A stretch of DNA of 64,000 bases from Erwinia tasmaniensis Et1/99 (lineage in GTDB: Bacteria > Pseudomonadota > Gammaproteobacteria > Enterobacterales > Enterobacteriaceae), in assembly GCF_000026185.1 (NCBI RefSeq), contig NC_010694.1, positions 1,302,001 to 1,366,000 on the forward strand, read 5' to 3'. How positions within the stretch are numbered: the first letter of the stretch is position 1; each line of letters starts with the position of its first letter. Positions 19,362 through 28,827 of the stretch are shown here, piece by piece. A program made the position numbers and the translations under genes. The notes below the pieces were generated by a model. It ran no database searches. It saw only the letters and a list, made by a program, of their open reading frames with translations, and was not told where the DNA came from.

Positions 19362-20843
19362 TTGCTAACCCTACTCGGTGACCTGCTCGCACATCGCCTG
19401 GCTCAGACCCTCAACGGTACGCTGGGCAAACGTTTGTATGACGCCTTGCAGTGCGCCATTCAGGATGGCTCTATCGCCACCGGCAGCCGCCTGCCCGCGT
19501 CCCGTGACCTGGCAAAGGACCTGTCGGTATCACGCAATACGGTGCTGACCGCCTACGAGCAGCTCCAGGCCGAGGGTTATCTGCAAACCCGTACCGGCAG
19601 CGGGACTTTCGTCAGTGACTCGCTGCCGGAGAGCGTTCCTGACATCGGCAGCCGGCCGCAGACGGACGGCCGGGCGTTTGACTTTGTCCGGCTCTCCGGC
19701 CGTGGATCGCGTCTGTTGACGCGCAGCGGAGCGGGGGCGCATCAGTGGGGCGCGTTTATGCCGGGCGTGCCGGACGTCAGCCATATGCCGCATGATATCT
19801 GGCGCAAAATTCATCTGCGTCTGAGCCGCCGCATGCCGGTGGAGGCGCTGAGCTACTCCGGTCACGGTGGATGCCAGCAGCTACAGCAGGCGCTGGCGAG
19901 CTACCTGCGCGTGATCCGATCGGTCAACTGCACGCCGGAACAGATCCTTATCACCGCCGGAACCCATCAGTCGCTGGATCTGCTGGCGAAAATGCTTTGC
20001 GATCCGGGCGACCGGGCATGGGTTGAGGAGCCTGGCTACTGGGGCATTCGTAACGTGCTGGCGGTTAACGGCGTTGAGTTGCTGCCAACGGAGGTAGACG
20101 AACAGGGCCTGACGTTACCCGATTTGAGTGGCGAAGCACGGCCGCCGCGGCTGATTTGCGTCACGCCTTCGCATCAGTACCCGCTGGGTTCGGTGATGAG
20201 CCTGCAACGCCGCCATCAGCTGCTGGCGCTGGCAAAAAGCGCTGGCAGTTGGGTGGTGGAGGATGACTACGACGGCGAGTTTCGCTTTACCGAAACGCCG
20301 ATCCCGGCGTTGCAGGGGCTGGCGCCTGATGCTCCGGTCATTTATCTCGGTACGTTCAGCAAAACCCTTTATCCCGGCCTGCGTCTGAGCTACATGGTCG
20401 TACCTAAGCCGCTGGCGGCGCGCATGAAAATGGCCCATTCGGAGCTGTATCGGGGCGGTAACGGTCTGGAACAGCTGACCCTGGCCGAGTTTATTCGTGA
20501 AGGACATTACGCCGCGCACGTCAGGCGGATGCGCCAGCTGTACAGCCGCCGCCGCGCCGCGCTGGTGCAGACTATTCGGGAAAATCTGGGGGAAAGTTTT
20601 ATTGCCCGCCAGACCAACGCCGGGCTGCATTTGATCCTGGCGCTGCCGGATAACATTGATGACGTGGCGCTCAGCGCCGAGCTGGAACAGAACGGCGTTC
20701 TGACGCGCCCGCTGTCGGCTTACTACCTGTTGGGTACGGCGCGGCGCGGACTGCTGCTGGGCTATGCCTGCGTCGACGAGCAGCAGATGGCGGAAAAGTT
20801 CGCGCCGATCCTGGCCTGCCTGGCGCGTCGACTGCAACGTTAA
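19362..20843 (+). CDS. MocR/GabR-family transcriptional regulator (GntR HTH fused to aminotransferase fold)
   Basis: This PLP-binding regulator probably senses GABA or a related amine and controls the divergent aminotransferase/transporter genes. The 493 residues have an N-terminal GntR winged helix ('GSRLPASRDLAKDLSVSRNT' near residues 46-65, 'GYLQTRTGSGTFV') and a class I aminotransferase-like domain with the PLP lysine in 'TFSKTLYPGLR' near residue 343. The start is TTG at 19362 with AAGGA 7 bases upstream; no better start is visible. GabR-type regulators need PLP plus GABA to activate their targets; that is family knowledge, not shown here. Confidence 0.88.
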   Translation: MLTLLGDLLAHRLAQTLNGTLGKRLYDALQCAIQDGSIATGSRLPASRDLAKDLSVSRNTVLTAYEQLQAEGYLQTRTGSGTFVSDSLPESVPDIGSRPQTDGRAFDFVRLSGRGSRLLTRSGAGAHQWGAFMPGVPDVSHMPHDIWRKIHLRLSRRMPVEALSYSGHGGCQQLQQALASYLRVIRSVNCTPEQILITAGTHQSLDLLAKMLCDPGDRAWVEEPGYWGIRNVLAVNGVELLPTEVDEQGLTLPDLSGEARPPRLICVTPSHQYPLGSVMSLQRRHQLLALAKSAGSWVVEDDYDGEFRFTETPIPALQGLAPDAPVIYLGTFSKTLYPGLRLSYMVVPKPLAARMKMAHSELYRGGNGLEQLTLAEFIREGHYAAHVRRMRQLYSRRRAALVQTIRENLGESFIARQTNAGLHLILALPDNIDDVALSAELEQNGVLTRPLSAYYLLGTARRGLLLGYACVDEQQMAEKFAPILACLARRLQR

Positions 20844-20946
20844 GCGTCATGCACTACGCTGGTGCAGTCACCTGAAATTCCCTGATTGTGCACGGCTTTT
20901 TTGTGACGCATTTTAGTGCGCATCTAAAAAAACGATAAAAAACAAT

Positions 20947-20979
20947 ATCCTGAGAGTTCTCACTTTCAGGATTTTTTTT
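20947..20979 (+). terminator. Terminator after the MocR-type regulator
   Basis: ATCCTGA (20947-20953) pairs with TCAGGAT (20966-20972), the last base starting a run of eight T. The loop can fold further. Confidence 0.75.
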
Positions 20980-21118
20980 ATGGGTTTCGTAAATTCTGCT
21001 TGTCGAAACGAAATTTGTTGTGGTAGAGCTAAAAAAGAGCCGCCCGACAGATGCGCCCGGTTTCAGTGATACACAAAGCGTGCCCGGATGTTTTTTCCCC
21101 GTTTGACGAGAGAATGCG

Positions 21119-22204
21119 ATGAGATCACTGGTGAGTTTTAAAAACATTAAAAAGAGCTACGACGGCGAAAAGCTGGTGGTTCGCAATTTGAATCTGGACG
21201 TGCAGGAAGGGGAATTTCTCACCCTGTTAGGGCCTTCCGGATCGGGGAAAACCACCAGCCTGATGATGCTGGCCGGTTTCGAAACGCCGACCGATGGGGA
21301 AATTTTTCTGCGCGACAGGCCGCTGCATATCCTGCCTCCGCACCAGCGCGATATCGGCATGGTGTTTCAAAATTATGCCCTGTTTCCCCATATGACGGTG
21401 GCGGAAAACCTGGCGTTTCCGCTCTCTATCCGCCGCATGAGCCGGTTTGATATCAAACAGCGCGTGGCGCGCATTCTCGACATGGTCAAGCTGACTCCGC
21501 TGGCCGACCGCTATCCGGCGCAGATGTCCGGTGGCCAGCAGCAGCGTGTGGCGCTGGCGCGAGCGCTGGTGTTTGAGCCGAAGCTGGTGCTGATGGATGA
21601 ACCCCTGGGCGCGCTGGATAAGCAGCTGCGCGAACATATGCAGCTGGAGATTAAACAGCTGCATGAGCTGCTCGGACTGACCATCGTCTATGTGACGCAC
21701 GATCAGAGCGAAGCGATGACCCTGTCGGACCGGGTGGCGGTATTCAACGATGGGGTGATCCAGCAAATGGACAGTCCGGGCAAACTTTACGAGCAGCCGG
21801 CCAACGCCTTTGTCGCGCAGTTTATCGGCGAAAATAACAGCCTGCTGGCCACGCAGATTTCTGCCAGCGGCGATTATTATCGCGTGCGGCTGGACGACGG
21901 CAGCGAGCTGGATGCGCTGAAGGTGCGGCCAAGTTCGCCGGGTAAAAAAATCCAGCTCAGCATCCGTCCGGAGCGGATTAACGTTAACGCGCCGCAGCAG
22001 GGTGACGAACAAATTAAAGCGCGCGTCCAGCAGTTTATCTACCTGGGCGATCATGTGCGTATGCTGACGGAAGTGGCGGGGCAGGGCAACTTTATGGTGA
22101 AGCTGTCACCGGACAAAATGGACGGACGCTGGCAGGCGGGCAGTGAAGTGATGCTGTCATGGCAGCCGCAGCATCTGCGGGCGCTGGATGTGGTGCTGCA
22201 ATAG
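21119..22204 (+). CDS. Polyamine/GABA-type ABC transporter ATPase (PotA-like)
   Basis: This is the ATPase expected for the permeases and binding protein at 14.6-17.9 kb, but it is encoded on the opposite strand beyond the regulator. The 361 residues have Walker A 'GPSGSGKTT' near residue 41, Q-loop 'VFQNYALFPHMT', signature '[15 protein letters not shown]' near residue 137, Walker B 'LVLMDEPLGALD', H-loop 'VTHDQSEAM', and a C-terminal TOBE regulatory domain with 'SIRPERINV' near residue 282. It is separated from the regulator by a terminator and about 140 bases, so it likely has its own promoter. Confidence 0.92.
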   Translation: MRSLVSFKNIKKSYDGEKLVVRNLNLDVQEGEFLTLLGPSGSGKTTSLMMLAGFETPTDGEIFLRDRPLHILPPHQRDIGMVFQNYALFPHMTVAENLAFPLSIRRMSRFDIKQRVARILDMVKLTPLADRYPAQMSGGQQQRVALARALVFEPKLVLMDEPLGALDKQLREHMQLEIKQLHELLGLTIVYVTHDQSEAMTLSDRVAVFNDGVIQQMDSPGKLYEQPANAFVAQFIGENNSLLATQISASGDYYRVRLDDGSELDALKVRPSSPGKKIQLSIRPERINVNAPQQGDEQIKARVQQFIYLGDHVRMLTEVAGQGNFMVKLSPDKMDGRWQAGSEVMLSWQPQHLRALDVVLQ

Positions 22205-22206
22205 TT

Positions 22207-22233
22207 AAAAAAAAGCGGGCCTTAAACAGGCCC
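22207..22233 (-). terminator. Terminator of the ackA-pta operon
   Basis: GGGCCT (22217-22222) pairs with AGGCCC (22228-22233). On the minus strand the stem is followed, after GC, by eight T. It lies 17 bases past the pta stop and also between two convergent genes. Confidence 0.85.
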
Positions 22234-22249
22234 ACTGCGGTGTTGGCGT

Positions 22250-24394
22250 TTAGCCCTCAGCCTGCTTCGACTGAATTGCCGTCAGGGCGATGGTGTAGAC
22301 GATATCGTCTACCAGCGCGCCGCGCGACAGGTCGTTAACCGGCTTGCGCATGCCCTGTAGCATTGGCCCGATGGAGATCAGGTCGGCAGAGCGCTGCACC
22401 GCTTTGTAGGTGGTGTTACCGGTGTTCAGATCCGGGAAGATAAACACGGTAGCGCGGCCCGCAACCGGGGAGTTTGGCGCTTTTGATTTTGCCACGTCGG
22501 CCATAATCGCCGCGTCGTACTGCAACGGCCCGTCGATCACCAGATCGGGACGTTTTTCCTGGGCGATGCGCGTGGCTTCACGCACTTTTTCCACATCGCT
22601 ACCGGCTCCAGAGTTACCGGTGGAGTAGGAGATCATCGCCACGCGCGGTTCAATACCGAACGCCAGCGCTGAATCTGCAGACTGGATCGCGATCTCTGCC
22701 AGCTGCTCCGGGTTCGGGTCTGGGTTGATGGCGCAGTCGCCGTACACCAGCACCTGCTCAGGCAGCAGCATAAAGAACACCGACGAGACCAGCGAGCTGT
22801 TTGGCGCGGTCTTGATCAGCTGCAACGGCGGGCGAATGGTATTCGCCGTGGTGTGTACCGCCCCGGAGACCAGTCCATCCACCTCGCCGCGCTCCAGCAT
22901 CATGGTGCCGAGCATCACGTTATCTTCCAGCTGCTCCTGCGCCACCACTTCGGTCATGCCTTTGCTCTTACGCAGCTCCACCAGACGCGCCACATAGTGT
23001 TCGCGTGCGCTGGCCGGATCGACAATTTCAATCCCTTTGCCCAGCTCAACGCCCTGATCTGCCGCAACGCGCTGGATCTCTTCCGGGTTGCCCAGCAGGA
23101 TACAGGTGGCGATACCGCGTTCGGCGCAGATAGCCGCCGCTTTAACGGTACGCGGTTCGTCACCTTCCGGCAGTACGATGCGCTTGCCGGCTTTGCGCGC
23201 CAGCTCGGTGAGCTGGTAGCGGAATGCCGGTGGGGACAGGCGACGGCTGCGCTCGGAGGTGGCGGTCAGGGATTCGATCCACTCGGCATCAATGTGGCTG
23301 GCCACATACTCCTGCACGCGTTCAATACGCTGGGTATCATCGCTCGGCACTTCGAGGTTAAAACTTTGCAGGCTAAGCGAGGTCTGCCAGGTATTGGTAT
23401 CAACGCGGAATACCGGCAGGCCGGTCTGGAAGGCACGTTCGCACAGTTTCTGAATCGGTGCATCAATGGCGTAGCCGCCGGTCAGCAGGATGGCGCCAAT
23501 CTCGACTCCGTTCATCGCGGCCAGGCAGGCAGCGACCAGCACGTCCGGGCGATCGGCAGAGGTGACCAGCAGGGAGCCAGGGCGGAAATGTTCCAGCATA
23601 TTAGGCAGGCTGCGTGCGCAGAACGTAACCGATTTCACGCGGCGTGTCGCAATTTCGCCTTCGTTGATCACGCTGGCGTTCAGGTGGCGGCACATATCGA
23701 TAGCGCGGGTGGCGATCAGCTCAAAGCTCCACGGCACGCAGCCCAGTACCGGCAGCGGGCTGTTGGCAAACAGCTGTTTCGGATCGATATTGGCCACGCT
23801 GGCTTTGCTGGAATCATCGAAAATTTCCGACAGGTCTGGACGGGTACGGCCTTGTTCATCCACCGGAGCATTGAGTTTATTGATGATGACGCCGGTAATG
23901 CTTTTATTCTTGCTGCCGCCAAAGCTGGCCTGCGTCAGTTCAATGCGCTCTTTCAGCTGATCCGCCGAGTCATTGCCCAGCGCCGTCACGAAGACGATTT
24001 CAGCATTCAGCGTTTTGGCAATTTCATAGTTCAGCGCGGAGGCGAACTGGTGCTTGCGCGTGGGAACCAGGCCTTCTACCAATACCACTTCAGCCTCTTG
24101 GGTATTTTCGTGATAGCTGGCGATGATCTCTTCCATCAGCACGTCCTGCTGGTTGGAACCCAGCAGTGACTCCACGCGGCTCATAGCCAGCGGTACGGCG
24201 GCGGGAATATCGGAGTGTTTGCGGATAATGGTGGTGGTTTGATCCGGCGTGTCGCCTCCGGCGCGTGGCTGGGCGATAGGTTTGAACACGCTAAGACGAA
24301 CGCCTTTACGCTCCATAGCACGAATAACGCCGAGGCTGACGCTGGTCAGGCCGACGCTGGTGCCGGTAGGGATCAACATAATAGTTCGGGACAC
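22250..24394 (-). CDS. pta: Phosphate acetyltransferase
   Basis: Pta interconverts acetyl-CoA and acetyl phosphate; with AckA it forms the acetate overflow and ATP-making pathway. I chose the GTG at 24394 (reading [15 protein letters not shown]), because AAAGGAGAG lies just upstream and this gives 714 residues, the same as E. coli Pta; the frame stays open for 71 more codons without family similarity. The N-terminal P-loop-like domain, the DRTGG-type middle segment and the C-terminal catalytic domain ('[14 protein letters not shown]' near residue 394, '[15 protein letters not shown]') are all present. Confidence 0.97.
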   Translation of the reverse strand: MSRTIMLIPTGTSVGLTSVSLGVIRAMERKGVRLSVFKPIAQPRAGGDTPDQTTTIIRKHSDIPAAVPLAMSRVESLLGSNQQDVLMEEIIASYHENTQEAEVVLVEGLVPTRKHQFASALNYEIAKTLNAEIVFVTALGNDSADQLKERIELTQASFGGSKNKSITGVIINKLNAPVDEQGRTRPDLSEIFDDSSKASVANIDPKQLFANSPLPVLGCVPWSFELIATRAIDMCRHLNASVINEGEIATRRVKSVTFCARSLPNMLEHFRPGSLLVTSADRPDVLVAACLAAMNGVEIGAILLTGGYAIDAPIQKLCERAFQTGLPVFRVDTNTWQTSLSLQSFNLEVPSDDTQRIERVQEYVASHIDAEWIESLTATSERSRRLSPPAFRYQLTELARKAGKRIVLPEGDEPRTVKAAAICAERGIATCILLGNPEEIQRVAADQGVELGKGIEIVDPASAREHYVARLVELRKSKGMTEVVAQEQLEDNVMLGTMMLERGEVDGLVSGAVHTTANTIRPPLQLIKTAPNSSLVSSVFFMLLPEQVLVYGDCAINPDPNPEQLAEIAIQSADSALAFGIEPRVAMISYSTGNSGAGSDVEKVREATRIAQEKRPDLVIDGPLQYDAAIMADVAKSKAPNSPVAGRATVFIFPDLNTGNTTYKAVQRSADLISIGPMLQGMRKPVNDLSRGALVDDIVYTIALTAIQSKQAEG

Positions 24395-24571
24395 GATAAG
24401 CTCTCCTTTGGACTGGCCTCCCACGCCGCGTGCTGTTCGTCCCACTGATACCATCCGGGGAAGAGTCTTGAGGGCGGAACTGTGCAACGGTGGGTCTCTA
24501 TCGGGTGAAGCCGTTGCCGATCTCCGCCACGCAAACGCGGTTGACCAGATAAAACGTGGTGTCTGAAACAG

Positions 24572-24595
24572 GTCCGTCAGTCTGAGCTGACGGAC
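24572..24595 (-). terminator. Hairpin in the ackA-pta interval
   Basis: GTCCGTCAG (24572-24580) pairs with CTGACGGAC (24587-24595) around 6 bases. No T run follows on the minus strand. It lies 12 bases past the ackA stop in a 212-base gap before pta, so it may set the ackA/pta ratio by partial termination or 3'-end protection. Confidence 0.5.
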
Positions 24596-24606
24596 ACAAA
24601 AGGTCA

Positions 24607-25809
24607 TTATGCGGTCAGGCGGCTGGCGTCCTGGGCGATAACTAACTCTTCATTGGTTGGCAGCACCAGCACCGGGCGGGTGCCTTCTTTGTTGATAAAG
24701 CCGGATTTGCCGAAGCGAGCGGCGAGATTACGCTCTGCATCAACCTCGATACCCAGCAGCGCCAGCTTATTCAGCGTCAGTTCACGCACCATTGAGGAGT
24801 TTTCGCCGATACCGCCGGTGAAAATAACCGCATCCAGGCGGCCATCCATTTGTGCCGAGTAGGAGCCGATATATTTGGCCAGGCGATGGCAGTAAACATC
24901 CATCGCACGTTTAGCATCGGCCTTGCTATCGTAATTATCTTCAACATAGCGGCAGTCGCTGGTAACTTCGGTCAGACCCAGCAGGCCAGACTCTTTGGTC
25001 AGCATGTTGTTGATGGCGCCAACGTTCATGCCCAGCGTATCGTGCAGGAAGAAGATAATGGCAGGGTCGAGATCGCCGCTGCGCGTGCCCATGACCAGAC
25101 CTTCCAGCGGAGTCAGACCCATTGAGGTGTCCACACATTCGCCGTGACGGATGGCCGCAACGGAGCCGCCGTTGCCGAGGTGGCATGTGATGATATTCAG
25201 TTCGGACACCGGCTTGTTGAGTGCTTTAGCCGCTTCCTGGGTCACGTAGTAATGGCTGGTGCCGTGGGCGCCATAGCGACGCACGCCGTGTTCTTTGTAC
25301 AGTTTGTAGGGCAGGGCGTAGAGATAAGACTCTTCAGGCATTGTCTGATGGAAAGCGGTGTCAAAAACGGCGACATTCTTATCTGACAGATGAGGGAAGT
25401 TTTTCAGCGCCTCATCGATACCGATCAGGTGCGCCGGATTATGCAGCGGTGCGAAAGAAGAGGCGTCTTTGATGCCCTGGATAACGGACTCGTCAATCAC
25501 CACCGAATGAGTGAGCTTTTCGCCACCGTGAACGATACGATGACCGATTGCAGCAATTTGTGCCGACAGTTCTGGTTTTTGTGCCAGAATAGTTTTCACC
25601 ATGAAATTCAGTGCTTCGCTGTGTGCAGCGCCAGCGCCCAGCGCCGCTTCCTGTTTAGCGCCGTCCAGCTTCCATTTGATGCGGGCTTCCGGCAGATGGA
25701 AACATTCAGCTAAACCTGACAGATACTCGTCACCGTTAGCGGGATCGATGATGGCGAATTTCAGGGAAGAACTACCGCAGTTCAGAACCAGTACTAACTT
25801 ACTCGACAT
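24607..25809 (-). CDS. ackA: Acetate kinase
   Basis: AckA converts acetyl phosphate and ADP to acetate and ATP in the cytoplasm. The 400 residues match E. coli length and start [20 protein letters not shown], the first phosphate-binding motif of the family. Others are '[15 protein letters not shown]' near residue 88, '[11 protein letters not shown]' near residue 207 and '[13 protein letters not shown]' near residue 330. It is the first gene of the ackA-pta pair and diverges from yfbV. Confidence 0.98.
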   Translation of the reverse strand: MSSKLVLVLNCGSSSLKFAIIDPANGDEYLSGLAECFHLPEARIKWKLDGAKQEAALGAGAAHSEALNFMVKTILAQKPELSAQIAAIGHRIVHGGEKLTHSVVIDESVIQGIKDASSFAPLHNPAHLIGIDEALKNFPHLSDKNVAVFDTAFHQTMPEESYLYALPYKLYKEHGVRRYGAHGTSHYYVTQEAAKALNKPVSELNIITCHLGNGGSVAAIRHGECVDTSMGLTPLEGLVMGTRSGDLDPAIIFFLHDTLGMNVGAINNMLTKESGLLGLTEVTSDCRYVEDNYDSKADAKRAMDVYCHRLAKYIGSYSAQMDGRLDAVIFTGGIGENSSMVRELTLNKLALLGIEVDAERNLAARFGKSGFINKEGTRPVLVLPTNEELVIAQDASRLTA

Positions 25810-26134
25810 GGAAGGTCCTATTTGTTTAAGGTGACGAAATAAAAGTCAATCAGACGATCAGCGTGACGCGTGAAAGCTGCTACATTAATATTGGACATCT
25901 GGCTTTTAAAAGCGTTGTTCAAAAGCAAAAAAAATTGGAATTCTGATGGTCTGAATTCTGTTGTTTTATGCGTTTGCACCTTGAGCCATGCAGCATGTCG
26001 CGGCTGTCCAGGGTAATAAATGCGCACAGGATAACCAGAGTCACTCGCAAAAACAAAATATTTTGATTTCTTTAAGGTAGAGTTGGTGTATTGCGTCTTT
26101 TTTTTAAAAATTATCTTAGAAGTTGAGGTTTGCC
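25810..26134. promoter_or_regulatory. Divergent ackA / yfbV intergenic region
   Basis: These 325 AT-rich bases hold the promoters of two divergent genes. I see no supported small gene and no operator I can name with confidence. Confidence 0.5.
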
Positions 26135-26587
26135 ATGGCTAATGAATCTGGCTCCGTGGGTTGGTTCAAACTGTTCCAGCACGGACAGCACTATATGAAG
26201 ACATGGCCCGTCGATAAACGTCTTGCGCCAATGTTTCCTGAAAATAGAGTGTCGCGCGCCACACGCTTCTCAATACGCTTTATGCCGCCAGTGGCTGTCT
26301 TTTGCCTGAGCTGGCAAATTGCTCTTGGCGGGCAGCTGGGGCCCGCCGTTGCCACCGCGCTGTTCGCCTGTAGCCTGCCGATGCAGGGACTATGGTGGTT
26401 GGGAAAACGTTCGGTGACGCCGCTACCGCCCGCTTTACTGGGCTGGTTCCACGATGTGCGTGAAAAGTTGCAGGCTGCGGGTCAGGCCATTGCGCCCATC
26501 GAAGGTAAACCGACCTATCAGTCTCTGGCAGATGTCCTCAGGCGCGCGTTTAAACAGCTGGATAAAACCTTCCTTGACGATCTTTAA
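26135..26587 (+). CDS. yfbV: UPF0208 inner-membrane protein YfbV
   Basis: YfbV is a small inner-membrane protein that in E. coli helps keep the terminus macrodomain separate from flanking chromosome. ATG 26135 ([20 protein letters not shown]) has TTGAGG upstream and matches the family start. The 150 residues contain two helices around '[18 protein letters not shown]' and '[19 protein letters not shown]', and the C-terminal '[13 protein letters not shown]' is nearly invariant. In E. coli it diverges from ackA, as here. Confidence 0.95.
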   Translation: MANESGSVGWFKLFQHGQHYMKTWPVDKRLAPMFPENRVSRATRFSIRFMPPVAVFCLSWQIALGGQLGPAVATALFACSLPMQGLWWLGKRSVTPLPPALLGWFHDVREKLQAAGQAIAPIEGKPTYQSLADVLRRAFKQLDKTFLDDL

Positions 26588-26670
26588 GAAAATATGTTGG
26601 TCTTGCTCGCTAACGGCGGCCTTACAGCGCACACACTGCGCTTATCATCTATATCAAGAAGGGGGATGGA

Positions 26671-27330
26671 GTGAAGTGTAAAGGTTTTCTATTTGATCTG
26701 GATGGCACCCTGGTCGATTCCCTTGCGGTGGTTGAGCGTGCCTGGACAAGCTGGGGGGAACGCCACGGCATAGCCGCTGACGAGGTATTGGGCTTTATCC
26801 ACGGCAAGCAGGCCATCACGTCGCTGCGCCACTTTATGGCGGGAGCAACCGCTCAGGAGATCCAGCAGGAGTTTGTGGCGCTGGAAACGTTGGAAGCGGG
26901 CGATACCGACGGCATTGTGGCCCTGCCGGGCGCGCTGCGGCTGCTGGCAACGCTGGATGAATTATCCATCCCCTGGGCTATTGTGACCTCCGGTTCGGTG
27001 CCGGTTGCCAGCGCCCGGCATGCTGCGGCTGGGTTACCCGCCCCGGCAGCCTTTGTTACCGCAGAACGTGTAGAGCGCGGCAAACCGGAACCCGATGCCT
27101 ATCTGCTCGGCGCCCAGCTCATTGACCTGGAGCCTGAAGAGTGCGTGGTGGTGGAAGATGCTGCTGCTGGCATTCTCTCCGGGCTGGCCGCAGGTTGCCA
27201 CGTCATTGCCGTTAATCCGCCGTCGGATGCTGAACGGCTGGATGATGTCGATATGGTGCTCGGCTCGCTGGGGGAACTGATCATTCATAAAAATGCTGAT
27301 GGCAGCATCGATGTCTATCGCCGACATTAA
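26671..27330 (+). CDS. yfbT: HAD-superfamily sugar phosphatase (YfbT/HxpA)
   Basis: This is a HAD-IA phosphatase acting on small sugar phosphates in E. coli. The start is GTG 26671 with a purine-rich AAGGGGGATGGA just upstream. The 219 residues contain HAD motif I 'FDLDGTLVDS' (nucleophile Asp near residue 9), motif II 'VTSGS' near residue 110, motif III Lys in 'RGKPEPDAYLLGA', and motif IV 'VVEDAAAG' near residue 163. In E. coli yfbU lies before it and yfbS after it; both are missing here. Confidence 0.93.
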   Translation: MKCKGFLFDLDGTLVDSLAVVERAWTSWGERHGIAADEVLGFIHGKQAITSLRHFMAGATAQEIQQEFVALETLEAGDTDGIVALPGALRLLATLDELSIPWAIVTSGSVPVASARHAAAGLPAPAAFVTAERVERGKPEPDAYLLGAQLIDLEPEECVVVEDAAAGILSGLAAGCHVIAVNPPSDAERLDDVDMVLGSLGELIIHKNADGSIDVYRRH

Positions 27331-27351
27331 AACCGCCTGAATCCCGTGTTT

Positions 27352-27373
27352 GCGCTGGGTGCCGCCCCAGCGC
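27352..27373 (+). terminator. Probable terminator after yfbT
   Basis: GCGCTGGG (27352-27359) pairs with CCCAGCGC (27366-27373). A seven-T run starts only ten bases later, so efficiency is uncertain. Confidence 0.5.
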
Positions 27374-27619
27374 AGATAACAGATTTTTTTCACTCCTTGC
27401 GTACTCTTTGTGTCCCGCCCGAACGCGATGACCAATAGCCTTTTAATCCGGCATTATCGGTTTTTCCGCCCGAGGCCGGGCAGTAAACCTCTGACTAAAG
27501 TCACCGATTACATAAAACGCCTTTATCTCAATATTGATAACTTATGCCGTTGTTTTACGCAGGGCTTATTGCAATAGTCACGGGTGAAAAATGAACCTTA
27601 ATATAAGAGGAATTTAATC

Positions 27620-28204
27620 ATGCCAGCACCTGTGTTAGCTTCTGCGCCCGACTTTCCGCATAGCCTATCTTCACCGTCAGCCTCGAATACCCCTGTTCTT
27701 AATCGCACTGTTCATCCTGTTACGGTGAGGATTGCCTCCGTTGATAATGCCGCCAGTGATATGGCGATGGTGCCGCATTATCCTGGCGAAATCAGAGAAG
27801 ACAGATCCATCGCCATCGCAAGGTGGCATCCTGGCAACCCGGTAGTACAAAGAGCGGCTGATGACCCTGGGCCTGACGTCCTTTTACGTGAGGGCGATGA
27901 GCTATACAGGATGGCGTTGGATTGGATGAATTCTCTTATTGAGAAAATGCCGAGACTGGTCGACGTTTGTGTGGTGATGGCTTCTTTTTTAGTATTTAGC
28001 TACGGGCTCATCTGCATATACGCAATGAACCGGGAAAGGATTTATACTGACCGTGAATTGTTTGGAGAGGATATCTCTGTGCGCGAGCAGCTAACGCACT
28101 GGGTAGACGAGATGGATCTTATTATGGATGCCAGCGGCCAGAAACCTCTTTCATCTGATACGCGAGTGGCGACGAGAAATAAGCCGTACTGGAAACATGA
28201 ATAA
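27620..28204 (+). CDS. Hypothetical Pro/Ser-rich single-pass membrane protein of the effector island
   Basis: I do not recognise this 194-residue protein. Residues 1-60 are rich in Pro, Ser and Ala (MPAPVLASAPDFPHSLSSPS), like the N-termini of the large proteins next to it. One hydrophobic helix lies at about residues 113-135, flanked by charged regions. 'VVQRAADDP' near residue 75 resembles 'ELQRLADDP' in the neighbour at 28828, also located just before a hydrophobic segment. Its ribosome site and first codons (27604-27625) match those of the 841-residue gene at all but three of 24 positions. It may be a shortened relative consisting of the N-terminal part only, or a partner protein. The relationship is tentative. 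Confidence 0.65.
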   Translation: MPAPVLASAPDFPHSLSSPSASNTPVLNRTVHPVTVRIASVDNAASDMAMVPHYPGEIREDRSIAIARWHPGNPVVQRAADDPGPDVLLREGDELYRMALDWMNSLIEKMPRLVDVCVVMASFLVFSYGLICIYAMNRERIYTDRELFGEDISVREQLTHWVDEMDLIMDASGQKPLSSDTRVATRNKPYWKHE

Positions 28205-28827
28205 CTCCCGGTAAGAAAGTCGCCCCGGAATAGCGGGGAAAAAAGATAAAAATTTTTTTTAAACCGTGTGCGGATTGGAACGGTTCACTACGTTCATGAT
28301 GATGAATCCTGTAAATATATAAGGCTGAAACTAAAGGTCGTTATGACATAATATCTTTTTAGTAAGAAAAGTCTCTTTTAATAGAGGTCATTTTAAATTA
28401 TACCTCCTGCCTTTAAAATGTAAAGAAAGCCATCAAAAAAAATTATTCTGAATGATCATGGTGGCTAGCTTGTCTCAATTATTTCATTCTCGTCTTATGT
28501 AGTATAAGTTAGATTGGTTATATATACTCAAGACCTTCCGGGTTTAATTATAAACACACGGTTTTTTATTCCGCAATGCCCGATCTGTTTAATTCTTGCT
28601 TCATTTTGAATAAAAATTAATTATTTGCCTTCGCCGAAACTTATAAAAATAGGAATGTGCTCGATATAAATCGATTGGTCGAAAAGAAAATGCAATTCTT
28701 AAGATAATCTTACTTTTCACAAAACGCTCCCAATGATCCTTTATATAAATATTTCTGTTGAATTAAGCGACATATACTGAAAAAGTGTTGCAGGGATATC
28801 TGATTTTTATGCAAAAGGATTTTACAA
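28205..28827. other. AT-rich 623-base intergenic region in the effector island
   Basis: No gene is supported. A small CCCCG/CGGGG hairpin (28223-28238) lies after the 194-residue gene. A TATACT hexamer at 28773-28778 could be a -10 for the next gene, but no good -35 pairs with it. I looked for a HrpL-type box (GGAACC...CCAC) and did not find one. The strong AT bias fits acquired DNA. Confidence 0.5.

Noticed and set aside
24395..24607. 71-codon N-terminal extension of pta
   Set aside because: E. coli-length Pta starts at GTG 24394 with AAAGGAGAG upstream; the extension is an Arg/Pro-rich translation of intergenic DNA.
28205..28827. Truncated transposon or second effector gene in the AT-rich gap
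   Set aside because: No open frame of useful length and no terminal inverted repeats were found.
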